Part shown: positions 44,310-55,136 of the stretch, one piece after another
Numbering within the stretch: the stretch's first letter is position 1
Layout: every line of letters starts with the position of its first letter
Assembly (NCBI GenBank): GCA_037367405.1
Contig: JAZKJV010009633.1
Coordinates: forward strand, 248,001-312,000
Length of the DNA: 64,000 nucleotides
Direction: 5' to 3'
From: Ottelia alismoides
Lineage: Eukaryota; Streptophyta; Magnoliopsida; Alismatales; Hydrocharitaceae
The notes under the pieces: generated by a model
The model's database searches: none
Seen by the model: only the letters and a program-made list of their open reading frames with translations
Told to the model about the DNA's origin: nothing
Program-made: the position numbers and the translations under genes

Positions 44310-44968
44310 GTATATACAATATATAGTATTATGTACATGTATAATATACCTATATAATATATATGTATTTTTATTTTATTATTTTTACAACAAATAATTT
44401 TATTTTATATTTTATTTATTTACAAAATAATTTAAGGGGTATAAAAGGATTTTTATATGATTTTATACATTAATTAAGGTTGCAAGATAAATGGGTATTG
44501 TATTATATACATGTGGTTTTTGTGCATTGAAATGTGGATATTATTTTTATTATTTATTTATTTTTTTGATTTTATTTTGATTATATGTTATTTCTAGGAC
44601 TATACACAAGTGTTCAAAAGTAATAAGATATTTATATCCTGTCAAAATAGATATAAATAATTAGTTGTACAAGTACAGGTTCAATGTGCAGTAAACAGTG
44701 CACCTTATTTTTCTCTACTTATTTTCTTGCGATCAGGTCAAGTCTTGACCTTCTCTTGGGGTTTGGGTTACTCTGTATTTATTCTAAATATATCCTTCTT
44801 TATCTTTTCTCTTTATTCTTTTAGTTTTGAAAAATAGGTGTTAATTATGAGATATTAATAATGGCATACACAAAGTTAATTTATTGTATTTACAGATATT
44901 TATAGATGGTTTTGCTAAAAGATAAAGCTAAAATAAAAGAATAAAGAATGAGAATCGTAGATTCATCA
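44310..44968 (-). repeat. Element D 3' LTR, remaining fragment
   Basis: On the minus strand this begins TGATGAATCTACGATTC and matches the end of D's 5' LTR at 57656-58301, including the AAATAATTTAAGGGGTATAAA stretch. It is cut at 44310 by element C; the rest should lie left of the window, beyond C's other end. Confidence 0.88.
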
Positions 44969-45639
44969 CCCCCTATACTTTACCTTTGCTAGTCCCTTAG
45001 CAAATACTTATTTGAAAAAGAAGTGAAAAAGAAGAGAAGAAAAGAAAAAGAACCAAAGTTGATTATTAAACTTATCTTCATTAAATTGGAGTATGGAGCT
45101 CAGTCAGACCTTTGAATTATTAGTTTGGCAGAATCTTATTGGGAAACAGATTTAGGACCCAACAGCCTCCAAGTTTCACAGTTCTATGGTCAAGACTCCT
45201 TAATAACCAGGTCAGAACAAGTCTACATACACAAACTCCAATGTATATGAATCTTTCCTTGTACAGTGTAAGTGATATGTATCTCCCCACCTCAGAAATG
45301 ACAAAGAAACAACCTTCTTCGACAAGGTAACTCTAATCACCCAGTCTAGCAACTCTTCTAAGTTCAAGTTCAACCAGCTCAAGAAGAGGGGGAGAGAAGA
45401 GAATGGATTATGACCAGTGTAGCCATGTATCCCTTGGAGCTTAACCAGTGCAGCTAAGCTCCAGCTGCAAGCTTCCATGCGATGAAACAGTGGAATATAT
45501 AAGCTTTGCTTATTCACTATATACACTCAGGCAGATATTTTATTTTCAATCAGGCATGTCAACTTTTTTGGACTTTTTCAAATGTACTTTTTTTTGTGTG
45601 CATATGTACAACATATCTACATGGTGTAGTATATACATA

Positions 45640-45684
45640 AGGAGTTTTTCTTCTTGAGCCAGTAGACTATCCCTCTTTTGAAGC
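45640..45684 (-). other. Conserved 45-bp non-coding block (D copy)
   Basis: On the minus strand GCTTCAAAAGAGGGATAGTC and the following CTGGCTCAAGAAGAAAAACTCC match the blocks in B and C with one or two changes. Confidence 0.65.
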
Positions 45685-46492
45685 ATTATTGCAACCCACG
45701 GACTCCTGTCTTTAGACCTCAATGCTACTAGATTGGGTTGAGGCGCACATCCCTCCCTAGAGGAAGATGAGAGGTTCTGGCTAGCAGTACTACCCTCGTA
45801 TGCTACCCCAAGCCAAAGGATTCTGCCCCCTCACCACCTCATATGTGTTGAGCTACGTATAAGGTACGTGTCCAAGTCAAGCCATTGTCTCTGAGAGTCA
45901 TGCGTGCGTTGTTAAGTGTTCCACTTAGGCTCATCAAGATGAATGTGAACATAGCCTAGTGGACTCAGGAATTAAGTCAATATGGACCTAAAAAGTCATA
46001 ACACTAAATCCTATAAGGTTCCTCTGAAGTTAAGTGGATTAAGGTCTTAACCAAGCTCGATTTTTCAATTTAATTCCAGACTAGTTTAAATGTCAACCAA
46101 TATTCAAATATATACAAAACTCTTTTTGTGGATTTTTTTTTCAAAATATGCAAGTTTTTAAGCAAATTTTTGAATGCAAGAAAAAAGGAAAAAGTTTTGC
46201 AAAATATTTTTACAAACATTTACAAACAATTTTTTGCAAGCATTTTTTCAAATATTTTCCAAAAAAATTGTTCTATATACATAATTTTGATACAAAAATA
46301 TTTACAACAAATTTTACAATCAAAATCAATTTTGCAAATGTTTGTACAAAAATAAATTTTTACAAAAGGTTTTTACAAACATTTATGTAAGAGACTTTTT
46401 AAAATTTTATTTTTTTGTGATTTTTAGCCATATTATTAACACACACATAAAGTATGAGTTATGTCTAAGTGTATATACAATATATACGATAC

Positions 46493-46843
46493 TTCCATAC
46501 TTAGCTCGAACGATGGCCTCAGAGTGATCAAAGAGCGATGAAAGAAGACATAACTCGTGCTGAGTATGGGGAAGTTAAAAGAATGCTATCCTGCAATGAT
46601 GAATGAAAAAATAAAATGAATAGATGTTAGTGATCCCCCCTATACTTAAGATCAAATAATCCAAAGTATAGAAGACTGTACACAAGGGGAAAATCGAAGA
46701 ATAGGATGTACATATATTACCTCCCCTATACTTAGGGTAAAATATCCCTATGTATAAGCATCAAAACAGAAGTAATTGAATCAAATGAATAATCATAGGT
46801 CTGGTACTCCTCCATACTTAGGGCAAAGTGTCCCCTAAGTATA
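46493..46843 (-). repeat. Array of polypurine-tract-like stem-loops (element D)
   Basis: On the minus strand, inverted repeats lie at about 46843-46809, 46765-46733, 46673-46635 and 46572-46493. Arms are variants of CTATACTTAGG/CCTAAGTATAG; the third carries GGATTATTTGATC as in B and C, and the last contains ACGAGTTATGTC. Stems have more mismatches and G runs are shorter than in B and C, as expected for the oldest copy. Confidence 0.75.
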
Positions 46844-46976
46844 GCATAATCATAAGATGACAACGAGGTGTCAGACAAAAAGAATGAATGATATGGACAG
46901 TCTGGATCTATACAGCTGTGAAGAAGAAGTGATAATCAGTCATGATATGCAAATGATGTGAGTCAAAGATCACATC

Positions 46977-48251
46977 TCATACAAAATGAATAGGGGAAAC
47001 ATCAACGATCAACTGATCATTATCTAGACAAGGCTTCAGGCGCTGACTGTTAACTTGAAAGGTGGAATCAGATGATAACTCAGATATATCAATGCTTCCA
47101 TTGTCATGCACCTTTCTGACCAAGTATGGTCCCTTCCATTTTCTTTGTAATTTCCCTAAAAATAATCTCAAGCTAGCATCAAATAGCCATATTCTCTTCT
47201 TCGGCTCAAACTGTTTATGGTTGATGTGAGAATCATGCGATATCTTCACTCTATCCTTATACTGTAGACTACTTGAGAAGGTTGTGTCTCTCAACTCCTC
47301 CAGGGCTGCCAATTCTTCCTTCCTTTGATCTCCTACACTCTTGGGATCCAACAATAGCTCTTTAACTGCCCAAAGTGACTTGTGCTTGATCTCCACTAGC
47401 AAGTGGCATGGCTTGCCATAAACAAGATGAAAAAGAGATGTGCCCAAAGGTGTCTTGATGGAAGTCATATAGGCCCACAAGACCGAGTTCAAAAGTTGTG
47501 ACCAATCCTTTCGGTCTGGGCAGACAACCTTCTGCAGAATAGTCTTGATCTCCTTGTTTGAAACTTCAGCAAGACATTAGTCTGAGGATGATATGGACAA
47601 GCAACTCAGTGGTCAATACTGAACTCATTAGCAAGGGCCCTTACATTGTCGTTGATAAAATGAGTCCCCCAATCAGAAATCAAGACTCTCGGTACCTCGA
47701 ACCGTGAAATGATATTTTCCTCAAAATTTTGCAAACAGTCTTAGCATCTACGGCTCAGGAGGGGATGACCTCAACCCAATGACTAAAATAATCCACAACA
47801 AGCAGAATGTACTCAAGTCCCCGACTCTTAGGGAGTGGACCCATGAAATAAATGCCCATGCGTCAAAAACCTCAAAGAAGTGAATGGGATGCATCAACAT
47901 CATATCACAATGTCCACAAGTGGCCATCCTCTGAAAGTCAGTGCACCTTATCATAAATTCATCTGAATCCTTAAAGAGGATAGGCCACCAAAGGTCAGAT
48001 TGGAGAACTTTCTGTGTTGTCCGTCTCCCAGAGTGATGTCCTCTTGCCTCAAGCTTGTGGCAATAGGTGAGGGCGCTGTGGTGCTCCTCCTAAGGAATAC
48101 ACCGATGCCAGACACTATACCCCCCTTCATGATAAAGGGTGGGATCCTCGCAATGGTAAGACTTAGCCTTCGCAAGGAAGGTCTCAAGTTGCTGTATGGG
48201 CCAACCTTGTGGAACTTTCTTGGCAACAAGATAGTTCACAATGCTAGCGTA
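46977..48251 (-). pseudogene. int: Element D integrase
   Basis: Minus-strand fragments in changing frames match C's integrase: VWRRCIP-like and HHS-like zinc-region remnants (48229-47951), [16 protein letters not shown] core (47900-47850), and LWAYMTSIKTPLGTS through [19 protein letters not shown] to SPIHFV (47492-46977). A base is missing in the GGTCTTGCTGAA region near 47575, which shifts the frame across the catalytic Glu. It is a relic. Confidence 0.85.
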
Positions 48252-48830
48252 TCATGGAAGTGAGATGATAGTAAGAATCGCCACGTCTGGGAAAGTCTCT
48301 GTGATAGGTGTGGTTTGCTCTAAATCCTCAAGATGCTCTACCCAGGAGAGGTGATATGCCATCACATTATTGACTCCAAGTTCATACTTAATCTCTATAT
48401 CAAATTCGTGGAGTAGAAGGATCCATCTGGTCAATCTGGCATTGGCATCCTTCTTTGCCATGAGGTATTGGATGGCGGTGTGATCTATGTAGATAGTCAC
48501 TCTAGATCCAAGAATGTAAGATCGAAACTTATCCAAAGCAAAAACTATGGCTAGCATCTCCTTCTCAATCACGGTGTAGTTCCACTGAGTGGCATCCAAA
48601 GTCCAGCTAGCGTAGTGAATGGAAAAAGGCAATCCTTCCCTCCTCTGTCCAAGAACAGCCCCTATGGCAAAATCAAAAACGTTCGTCATGGTCTCTAATG
48701 GGAGAGACCAATCGGGTGGCTGAAGGACAGGAGCTTGCACAACTAATCCGTTAAGAGTCTCAAATGATGCGAGACCCTTATCATCTACAATGAATTCAGT
48801 GTCTTTTGTTAGCAGATCAGTAAGCGGTCG
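48252..48830 (-). pseudogene. pol: Element D RNase H
   Basis: APVLQPPDWSLPLETM leads into the RNase H fold with [35 protein letters not shown] and RWILLLHEFDIEIK. The first catalytic Asp (TDAS in A and C) is changed to Asn (TNVF) and the last (VADH) to Tyr (MAYH), so the enzyme is dead even where the frame is open (48740-48252). Confidence 0.85.
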
Positions 48831-49828
48831 GGAAATCCGACTAAAGTCATGTATAAACCGTCAGTGGAACTGACATGTCTCAGAAAAGAACACAACTGTC
48901 GCAAATTGGACGGTGGATTGGGTTTCTTGATGGTATCCTCCTTGACCGGATCGACCTCCATGCCCCTGTTGGAGATGATGTGACTAAGGACCGTTCCCTT
49001 GAGTCATCATGAAATGAATCTTCTCCCAAGATAGAATAAGGTTGACCTCGAGCAGCGCTGAAGTACTCGATCTAAGCAGTCAAGACAATCATAAAGCCCA
49101 TCGCCGTAGACAGAAAAGTCATCCATGAAGGCCTCTAAACATTTGCCCACCATGTTCGAGAAGATGGAAAGCATGCACCTTGAGAATGTAGCCAGTGCAT
49201 TGCATAAACCAAAGGGCATCCTTCTAAAAGCATACGTTTTGAACGGACATGTGAATGTCATTTTCTCCTGGTCTTCGTGCGCCATGGTCACCTGATTGTA
49301 TCCCGAGTACCCATCAAGAAAACAGTAGTGACTCTTCCCAGCTAACCTCTCGATAATATGATCAATAAATGGTAGCAAGAAATGATCCTTCTTGGTGGCA
49401 TGATTCAATCGTCTGTAGTCCACACAAACCCTCCAAGAAGCGGGTACTCGAGTAGTTATCTCCTCTCCAGACTTGCTCAAAACTGTGCTGATACCCATCT
49501 TCTTGGGTACCACATGAAATGGACTAACCCATTTGGAGTCGGAGATGGGGTAGATAAAATCGGTGCTCCACCACTTAGATATTTCCTTCATGACCACTTC
49601 TCAATGATTCGGGTTCAGCCTTCACTGGAACTTACGCGATGGTCTGGCGTCCTCGTCAAGATAGATGTGGTGGGAGCACATGACCGGACTTATCCCCTGG
49701 AGATTAGCTACACTCCATCCTATTACCTTATGATTTCTTCAAGAACCTCCAACAAACGAGATTCTTGGTTTTCAGTCAAATCTACTGAAATAAATACTGG
49801 GAACATCTCTGGATCACTCACAAGGAAC
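48831..49828 (-). pseudogene. pol: Element D reverse transcriptase
   Basis: The open core at 49597-49007 reads STDFIYPISDSKWVSPFHVVPKK, RVCVDYRRLNHATKKDHF, RRMPFGLCNALATF and FMDDFSVYGDG, closely matching C. Flanking parts (CSFLRHV-like, GMEVDP-like, PNPN-like) are present but frameshifted. It is a decayed reverse transcriptase of the same family as C. Confidence 0.87.
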
Positions 49829-51013
49829 CTATACCTCATGCTCTGCAAGTAAGGCCTTCAACGCAGGATAAGTGGGAGCTAGCAAATCTGGCTTCTGAAA
49901 CATCTGCGTGAAGGCTACCAGATCTGCGTGTGAGAACTCTCGATGAATCTGCAAATCCGATAAAGACAAACCTTCTGGTATGTCTGTCAACGATATTGAT
50001 TCATTCTTTGTCCTAGATGTGGGCTTTATGGACACTAGACACGGTAAGTAGCCATCAAAGTCTTGCCAATCAAAATCAGTGTTTGAGTCTGAGGGATCTG
50101 AATCTGAATCACATGAAATAAAATATGCTTCTCTACCTTGATCACAATCGTCAGCCTCTAAGGTATCATGTGCCATGAGTGTGCTCTTTGAACTCTCATC
50201 AGCTGTAAACTGTAACTCAGTAGTGTATGAAGGTGTGATAAGAGCTCGCGATGCTGGATTTACCCAAACTGCCTCATCATCTGTAATCACAAAATCACAC
50301 TCCTGGAGGATGTCTAGCTCTACATCTGTCATCTGCTATGAGTCGGTAGTCTACTCTGAGCAAGTTGAATCTCTGGTTCTAGTCTCCTCAATCGTCTCTA
50401 TTTGTACACTTTCGCCCTCGACACGAAAGTATATTTTCCTGCTATCATGATTGAACACTACCTTTGTTGTGCTAAGAAAGGTTGTCCTAAGATGATGGGG
50501 GTATCAGTCACTAACTCAGGGATATCCATGTCCAGTACAACAAAGTCCACAGGGAATTTCAGGCCCTGAATTGTGATAACGTCCTTTAATAACCCATTCG
50601 GCCTCTTAAAGATCTATTAGCAAACTAAAGGACTGTCAATCTCTGTTTAAGAGGGCCAAACTCGATCAGTTGAGTAAGGCAGCTGGTAGTAGGTTAATCA
50701 AAGAACCGTTGTCTAATAGAGTACGATCGAACTACTGCTCATGAATTTGGCATCTGACATAAGGAGATCATGCATCTGGACTTTTGACTGGCAACCGGTT
50801 CTGGATAGCAAAGCATGTGGCACAGGTGAGCACATGGATCTCTACATTATGGTTCCTCTTCTTCATGTGGATGGTGGTCTTCTCTCTCAAGTTCTTCGGA
50901 AAAATAGGGATGTGCTCAAGTGCCTCCTGAACAGTCAGATGTATCTGGAATCTGTCTATCATCTGCTCGTTGAACTCTATCTGGTGCTTCTTTATAAGAT
51001 TTTCTATTTTGGT
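49829..51013 (-). pseudogene. pro: Element D protease and acidic linker
   Basis: The segment 50332-49829 reads ECDFVITDDEAVWVNP, an acidic DSDSDPSDSNTDFDW stretch and FSHADLVAFTQMFQKPD, equal to C's linker on both sides of the B insertion, which confirms where C was split. Upstream (about 50770-50400) the protease is visible in fragments: FDRTLLDNGS, INLLPAALL, a decayed [11 protein letters not shown]. Several frameshifts and stops are present. Confidence 0.82.
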
Positions 51014-53751
51014 CCCCTTTCCTAAGAGGAGTGCTTGAGGGAAGGGAATGGAAAGACCCTCTCCAGAAAGATGAAGGCCGGGAGTAGGTTCTTGTGAATT
51101 CATGCAAATATCATCAAGCACAATAAATGGACTCACAGGAGATACAGAAATCTTTCCTTTATTCATATTTTTGATTTTTGTTGTTTTTCCATTTTTTTGC
51201 ATTTTTCTATAAGCATCCTCAGGTATAAGGTGAGTCAACACGATAGAAGAAATCTTGCTGGCATTAGTACCATCGACAACATCTGAACTTACAACATCAG
51301 TACCACACTCTAGCCTAGCATCTGGAATCTTGGGGGCATCAGCACCACCGTATGCAACTGGAAATACGACGGCCTCAGTACCATCGTATGGGTCAACATC
51401 CTTGGTGGTTTCAGCACCACCACCATCGTCATCATCATTATGATAAGCGGCATCAGTACCGCTTCCATCCTTGTCTTGAGCCCTGGAATCTGCATCAGGA
51501 TGTCGCTCAAATGAGTCGATGCCGATTGGCTTCCTACTGTTCCTAAGTGTAACAAAATCAACAGTAAATATAGAAGAAGAAGTATCATCCAAAATATCAC
51601 TAGAAGTGGTGGTCTCTGTAAACTGTACCTGCTCAGACTTTCTCTTTAGATTATTCGGATTGGGTTCGATCTGAGCGGGTATGGCAACCTTGCCCTTTAT
51701 TATCTCCCACATCTCCTATTGGAATTCATCCATTTCTCGTCGGAAGGAGGCTTGCTGATCCGAGAGCAAGCATACGAGATCATCAAATGCTGGGTTCTCA
51801 TAATATGGTACATGAGAACCAGACGGGTTGCCTCGCTAGAAATGAGATTGGTTCTGCTGCTGGTAGTATCGAGGGGGCTGAGAGTACTACTGAGGCTGCT
51901 GCAACTGCCTCCACTGTTGTCCATGGTATTGGGGACGAGTACTATGCTGCTGCTGGTGGTGGGAGTACTGAGGTTGCTGAGGTTGGCTGCCCTGCCCTGC
52001 CTGAGCTGGTGGTTGCTGTTGGGAAGAGGTGCCTCCAGTGGACCATCGAAAGCCGGGATGGTCACGACGAGTCCTGGGTTGTGGTTGGTACTGTGAGTTC
52101 CATATCCCATTGACTTCCATCCATGAATCTTGCTGCTCGTGGAGTGGTGGGGGAAGGGGTGTCAAGGGATGATCCGACTGGTATACCACCATCTGAGTGT
52201 CTAAAGATGGTGGTGGCTGCTAGTAGTGCTGGAGCTGCTGGACTGGCTCTGCTTGTATGTGGTGAACCTGACGGTATGAGGCAAAAGGCTGGGAAGAGAT
52301 GCTCCTTGGATCAGTCCGTGATCTGAGATGGGGTTGAGAAGCCATCTGTGCCTCTTGGAGACACATGATCTGGGTCTTCAGGTCACTCAAAGTTTGGGCC
52401 AGCTCATCGACCTTGTTGAGCATATCCAGGCCCTGGCACTGCTTCTTCTCAATAATCTCTATCCGGTCCAACTTCTGGCTAATGATTCCCATGTCGGTAG
52501 CCGACGACTTTGCATGTGCTGCCGCCGAAGAAGATGTGGAAGGACCAGCATCGACACATGCAATCCTCTGATATGAAATCACATGTGGGATAGGCTTCCC
52601 CTGGGTATATACGCGGGTCTGGGACATCACTGTGTAGTTTTATGCCATCTCCTCATAGATGGCCCAGACCTGGTCTTCATCCTTGGCGAAGTAGGAACCT
52701 CTGCACGAGGTGTTCACAAGCGCCTACAACTCAAATGTTAGCCATCAAAAGAAACTCTAAATGAGGTTGGGCTTGCTGATCTTGTGGTGGGGACACCTAT
52801 CGATGAGCTCTTTAAATCGATCCCAAGCTTCATGGAACTGTTCATTTGGGATCATGGTGAAGTTGCTGATCATAGCTCTCACTGCATTGGTCTGATCGAG
52901 AGGATAATACTTGTTCAAGTACTCGGTCCGGAGCTGGTCCCAAGTAGTGACCACCCTCCCTAAGTGCTTCAGCTAGTTGGCTGCTCTGTGAACCAAGGAG
53001 AACGAGAAGGCAATATGCTTGATTGTGTCCTCATCCACAAATCTGTCGTGGATGGTGTTGCATATCATCTCAAACTTATGCAGATGGAGATATGGATCCT
53101 CGGTGGCTAGCCCATGGAACTTGGGCAGTAGCTGAATAGTCTAGGGGTGAAGCTCGAAGCCACCAAGGATTGTGGGAAGCTGGATCCATCTGTGAGTGAG
53201 GGTTGCACCAGGATTGTACAACTGCCTCATCGTGCATGCTGGTCTCGCTGGCTCCTCTGGATCATCCTAGAGTCAGTCTCCTCCCTTAGCTCTGGGTATC
53301 TCTCCACCGCCAGTTGGTCTCTGTGGGTCCTCTCGTCTAGCTCTCATCTGCGTGAGCTCTCTCCTCACCCCTTTCATGAATGCTCCTTGGTCCATGATAT
53401 GTCTCTCCATGGTCTCCAAGGAAGCTAGCAACGTGTTGTTGATGGCAGCCTGGTCCAATACGAACGCAGATCCTTGTGGCTGCTCATCAGTCCTTCCCTC
53501 GTTGCTGGCCATATCATTGATCTCTACAAAGGCAAAAGACCCTTGCTCAGGTGCTATCAAGTGAACACATAGCTGTGTTGGACTCTGTTTTGGTATCTCA
53601 GACGTGGAAGAAGGGTGATCGAGGAGGAACAAGGTGGAGTTGAATTCAGGTTGAGAGAGCGGGTCTGAGCTCTCTAAAGCCGCCCTAGATTAACAGGGAG
53701 GAGTACTGAAAAGTAGTGCTGCTAGAGGTAGCCTAAGGAACTCCTTCCCAT
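51014..53751 (-). pseudogene. gag: Element D gag
   Basis: The start is the minus-strand ATG at 53751 (MGRSSLGYL, aligned with MLGRRSLRN of A). Then come FLLDHPSSTSEIP, LDQAAINNTLLASLETMERHIMDQGAFM (53632-53273), capsid-like WDQLRTEYLNKYYPL and CPHHKISKPN (52954-52757), a coiled-coil-like GIISQKLDRIEIIEKKQC (52500), a Gln-rich part, FVTLRNSRKP (LRSGR degenerated), an acidic GTD/GTE repeat and EFNEQMIDRFQIHL. Frames change several times and stops occur. It gives the ungapped layout of C's gag. Confidence 0.85.
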
Positions 53752-55115
53752 AATTGTGATATGGGGATTTATGAAGAGTAGATTTGGGATACAAACAAGA
53801 TGAGAAACCAAACCCCCAATTCACCCACACAACGCAATGTGATGATCGTAAAGGCTCTGTCATTTATCTTGTCAAATTTTATTTAGGTGAACATCCAATC
53901 TATCAAAGTGCTTAAGCAAGATGTTAGGAGCCCGATGCTCCCAAGAGACTGGCTCGAGTTCTATGACTAGATATTTCTAGCCAGTATGGGATGCAGACCT
54001 TTTACCGGCTACCCGATCTTATTCAATCTACTAAGGAAGTCCGTACCAATTACCAGCTACCCGGTGAAATCCTCACTGGAAAATATATAATCAATAAAAT
54101 CAGTAGTCTGAAGCGAGTTCAGACGTGGCTCTATCCTAGTGTGCGGGTCGTTCTCTCACTGCAAATAAATCAAACAATGGAGGGGTCACTCTCCCCAAAA
54201 TAAAGATTTTAAGTGAGGTTCGGTTCTAGGTCAAGTTTTCTTTAGCAGTCCCATATTTTATTGATTATCACTTTTTAGTTGTTTTTCTGAATAAATGCAA
54301 CGTCTAACGAATTTTCTGATTTCCTTTTTATTTAAGTCCAAGAAAACTGGGGGAGGAAGATGGAAAAGCTGATGCACGATTAAACACAATGATGCATGCA
54401 AAGATAGAAATGCGTACCTTTCTCCAACACTCTACATGCAGGGTGATCTACACATAAATTAAAAGACAGAAATAAAACTACCTATATGATGCACGAGGAA
54501 ATCATCCCTAAGATGAGCAATTTCTATTTACGGGAAGAGTTGGTAGTTAATTGATCAGAAAAGATAACTGAGTACGGTCTTAGAGATCGATCGGTGCCCA
54601 CCACAATGGGTCATGAAAGCGTCGTATATGGTCTCTCTCGACGTGTGATCTCTTAACCAATCAAATTAACCTTTTCTTTTATTTTAACTAAGTCCAATTG
54701 CGTTCTATGGGAACAGATTATCTATTAGGGTGTTTGGACCTAGCTAATTACCGAGCTCAAGCAAATAGAAATCCTAAATCTAGGGGCCAAATCCTCGGGA
54801 ATCAAATAGAAAATAAACGCGAAAATCATGAAAAACCATGATGAGGTCTCCCGAGTGCACCGACACTCGACGAAACAGACCTCGAATAATCCAAGAGTGT
54901 CTAGAAAGTTCTAAGTTATTATAATATTATTCATAAAAAATAAATATATCTAAAATAACTATCTCCTCTGCTCCTCCTTAGATGCGGGTCCCTCCAAAGT
55001 GAACCAACTCATCCTCCAGGTAGTTCCTCGCACAAAAAGCAAAATAGAATACGGTCAGAAAACAATTATAAAAGATAGATACAAAAAGAAATGAAATCAA
55101 ACTACTAAGTCATGC
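53752..55115 (-). other. Element D 5' leader
   Basis: On the minus strand this carries the leader blocks of C and B: a CCCA/TGGG stem (about 54620-54591) where the bulged hairpin lies in C and B, CTGCATGTAGAGTG with a donor-like AAAG|GTACGCATTTC (54417-54416), and GGGACTGCTAAAG (near 54256). It is more diverged than C's or B's leader. No coding sequence was seen. Confidence 0.65.
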
Positions 55116-55133
55116 TCCCCGGCAACAGCACTA
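55116..55133 (-). other. Element D primer-binding site (decayed tRNA-Asp type)
   Basis: The minus strand reads TAGTGCTGTTGCCGGGGA, three differences from A's site, two of them CG to TG. It is separated from the LTR by GAA, the same spacer as in C. Confidence 0.85.
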
Positions 55134-55136
55134 TTC

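Larger units (their letters stand above)
44969..46976 (-). other. Element D 3' untranslated region and polypurine tract
   Basis: Reading the minus strand from the pol stop to the LTR: hairpin array (46843-46493), AT-rich TTTGTAAA segment (46400-46120), GGAACCTTATAGG (46023), the conserved 45-bp block (45684-45640), and the polypurine tract GTAAAGTATAGGGGG (44983-44969). Order and spacing match B and C. Confidence 0.78.
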
